The notes under the pieces were generated by a model. The model was not told the origin of the DNA, did not search any database, and was given only the letters and a program-made list of their open reading frames with translations. DNA of 64,000 bases, taken from Gammaproteobacteria bacterium. GTDB lineage: Bacteria > Pseudomonadota > Gammaproteobacteria > Ga0077536. This document shows positions 63,249 through 64,000 of the stretch, one piece after another. The position numbers and the translations under genes are program-made. Numbering within the stretch: the first letter of the stretch is position 1; every line of letters starts with the position of its first letter. The DNA lies in contig JAJFJQ010000027.1 in assembly GCA_021773835.1 (NCBI GenBank), positions 25,567 through 89,566 of the forward strand. Direction: 5' to 3'.

Positions 63249-63671
63249 ATGGCGTCCGATAGCCAGACAAATATTATCGATACTAGTGCCAGCGCAAAAC
63301 ACCGTTGCCCGGTAAACGGTGTTGTCTATCCGAGAGTTTCGGAAAAAACTATGTTGCATCACCTGCATGCCCCGTGGAGTGAGAGCATTGGAGATGAACG
63401 GTATTACTATTGCGATGATCCCGATTGCGAGGTCATGTACTTTAATCAGCGCGACGAAACTATTGATGTCGAAAGCCTGCGTACGAGAGTAGGAACGAAA
63501 AGCCGGGATCCGGGCGGCACTATTTGTTATTGCTTCGGAGTTTCGGCGCAAGAGGCAAATGATAAGCCCCAATTAAGAAACTACGTTGCCAAACAAACAA
63601 AAGCGGGAAAATGTGCTTGTGAGGTCCGTAATCCGTTTGGACGGTGTTGCTTGAAGGATTTCCCTCAGTGA
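63249..63671 (+). CDS. Cassette 2: CopZ-like zinc/2Fe-2S-binding protein
   Basis: A 140-residue protein resembling the N-terminal domain of Archaeoglobus CopZ and related putative Fe-S metallochaperones. A zinc module spans Cys20, Cys55 and Cys60 (RYYYCDDPDCEVMYF); the usual second Cys of CPxCG is Asn here (CPVNG). The 2Fe-2S part has C93 and C95 (TICYCFGVSA), then C122/C124 and C133/C134 (GKCACEVRNPFGRCC), so C93, C95, C124 and C134 are the likely ligands. The copper-binding CopZ C-terminal domain is missing. It has no signal peptide. It may deliver or sense a metal such as copper or mercury. Confidence 0.8.
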   Translation: MASDSQTNIIDTSASAKHRCPVNGVVYPRVSEKTMLHHLHAPWSESIGDERYYYCDDPDCEVMYFNQRDETIDVESLRTRVGTKSRDPGGTICYCFGVSAQEANDKPQLRNYVAKQTKAGKCACEVRNPFGRCCLKDFPQ

Positions 63672-63678
63672 AGGATCG

Positions 63679-63786
63679 CCCTAACCAAGCGCTGCAGCTG
63701 ACCCATTACAGCGCGCTTTTCCAGAGTGCAGATATTTTCACTCTTCCAAAGCGCGCTGTAATGGGCAGCTGAGCGCGACGTTAGGC
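63679..63786 (+). repeat. attC recombination site 2
   Basis: R'' CCCTAAC at 63679-63685 and R' GTTAGGC at 63780-63786. The arms GCTGACCCATTACAGCGCGC and GCGCGCTGTAATGGGCAGC pair almost perfectly, with one unpaired A marking the extrahelical base that sets strand choice by the integrase. The loop holds a second small palindrome (AGAGTG/CACTCT). This is a textbook attC, about 108 bases long. Confidence 0.92.
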
Positions 63787-63859
63787 CGCGGTTGAAAATA
63801 CTTCTGGTAAATTAGGAAGCCAAATAAAAATCTTTACTCTTACTAAGAATAAAAAAAGT

Positions 63860-64000
63860 GAGACTGTCCACGAAATTGTGTAAGCGGCCATGATTTTAAA
63901 TATCCTATCAGAGGAGAACAATCATGGAAGCAACGATGGACAAATCAAAGGTCCGTGCATTAGCCGAAGAGATCGCAAAAGGCATCAAAACTGAAGCTGA
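63860..64000 (+). mobile_element. IS256-family insertion sequence, left end (cut by window)
   Basis: Starting at 63860, GAGACTGTCCACGAAATTGT followed by GTAAG matches the terminal inverted repeat pattern of IS256-family elements (GA/GGACTGT.CAC.AAATTGTGTAA). A transposase frame begins 64 bases inside. The right end and target duplication lie beyond the window. Insertion is in the third cassette, downstream of attC 2. Confidence 0.75.
63924..64000 (+). CDS. IS256-family (mutator-type) transposase, N-terminus only
   Basis: The ATG at 63924 follows GAGGAGA by 6 bases. The 25 visible residues (MEATMDKSKVRALAEEIAKG, then IKTEA) match the typical start of IS256-type DDE transposases (MDKxxLRALAxELAKGIKTEAD). 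The catalytic region lies outside the window. It sits inside the terminal repeat at 63860, supporting the call. Confidence 0.72.
   Translation, partial: MEATMDKSKVRALAEEIAKGIKTEA

Larger units (their letters stand above)
62665..63859 (+). mobile_element. Integron gene cassette array lacking an integrase (CALIN-like)
   Basis: Cassette 1 runs from the core site GTTAGAA at 62665 to the GTTAGGG at 63226; cassette 2 from there to GTTAGGC at 63780; a third begins there and is interrupted at 63860 by an IS256-type element. Each of the first two is about 555-560 bases with one plus-strand gene followed by an attC hairpin, the standard cassette plan. The cassettes are visibly more AT-rich than the genes to the left. 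No intI gene is seen on the left side, where it would be expected, so this is a cluster of attC sites lacking an integrase, or part of a rearranged array. Confidence 0.8.

Overview
The window is typical bacterial chromosome: genes are tightly packed on both strands, the GC content looks moderate (a little over half), and there are many short co-directional operons. PEP-CTERM-type exported proteins ending in VPVPAAVWLFGS and VPLPPS, a DksA-like zinc finger protein, AlkB/XylM hydroxylases, integron attC sites and many acyl-CoA enzymes suggest an environmental, probably uncultured, gammaproteobacterium. This placement is an inference; the window contains no rRNA or phylogenetic marker gene.

Layout. 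0-10.4 kb: acyl-CoA and small-molecule genes (three crotonase or acyl-CoA dehydrogenase-like proteins, nitroreductase, VOC, phosphatase, CMD, EthD, beta-lactamase-fold hydrolase, GFA protein), with two decayed gene remnants. 10.5-15.3 kb: a tight five-gene operon (SDR, luciferase-like monooxygenase, isocitrate-lyase-family lyase, LeuC-like and LeuD-like hydro-lyase) that resembles the dimethylmalate branch of nicotinate breakdown. 15.3-19.5 kb: thioesterase, crotonase, cyclase, sulfotransferase, zinc finger and a sorted surface protein. 19.7-20.8 kb: a double-length AhpD/CMD-type protein with an in-frame TGA exactly at the second redox cysteine (CFY-U-TAGH) and a bacterial SECIS-like hairpin just downstream; it is very probably a selenoprotein. 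20.9-30.1 kb: FAD oxidase, Sel1 protein, GNAT, a TetR/luciferase-like pair divergent from hydantoinase hyuB-hyuA. 30.3-36.5 kb: aminotransferase, cupin, Old Yellow Enzyme-type Fe-S flavoenzyme, lipoprotein, acyl-CoA dehydrogenase. 36.8-41.6 kb: BisC/DMSO-reductase-like molybdoenzyme, two-subunit sulfopyruvate-decarboxylase-like TPP enzyme and a P450.

41.7-43.6 kb: a sorted protein and a beta-helix protein. 43.7-51.7 kb: a minus-strand catabolic operon (thiolase-fold enzyme with DUF35 partner, D-aminoacylase-like amidohydrolase, Rieske oxygenase, TauD dioxygenase), behind a luciferase-like monooxygenase and cupin pair, with tandem palindromic repeats between the two groups. 52.7-62.3 kb: two molybdopterin oxidoreductases flank two AlkB/XylM-type hydroxylases and a XylA-type reductase; the first molybdoenzyme has its own FNR-ferredoxin fusion partner. 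This looks like a hydrocarbon or alkyl side-chain oxidation island.

62.7-64 kb: two integron gene cassettes, each closed by a clear attC hairpin, with no integrase in the window (a CALIN-like array). The second cassette carries a CopZ-like zinc/2Fe-2S protein. The third cassette is interrupted by the left end of an IS256-family insertion sequence whose transposase start is cut by the window edge. The most interesting points are the TGA-containing AhpD-like gene, the integrase-less cassette array, the lyase/hydro-lyase operon and the AlkB/molybdoenzyme island.
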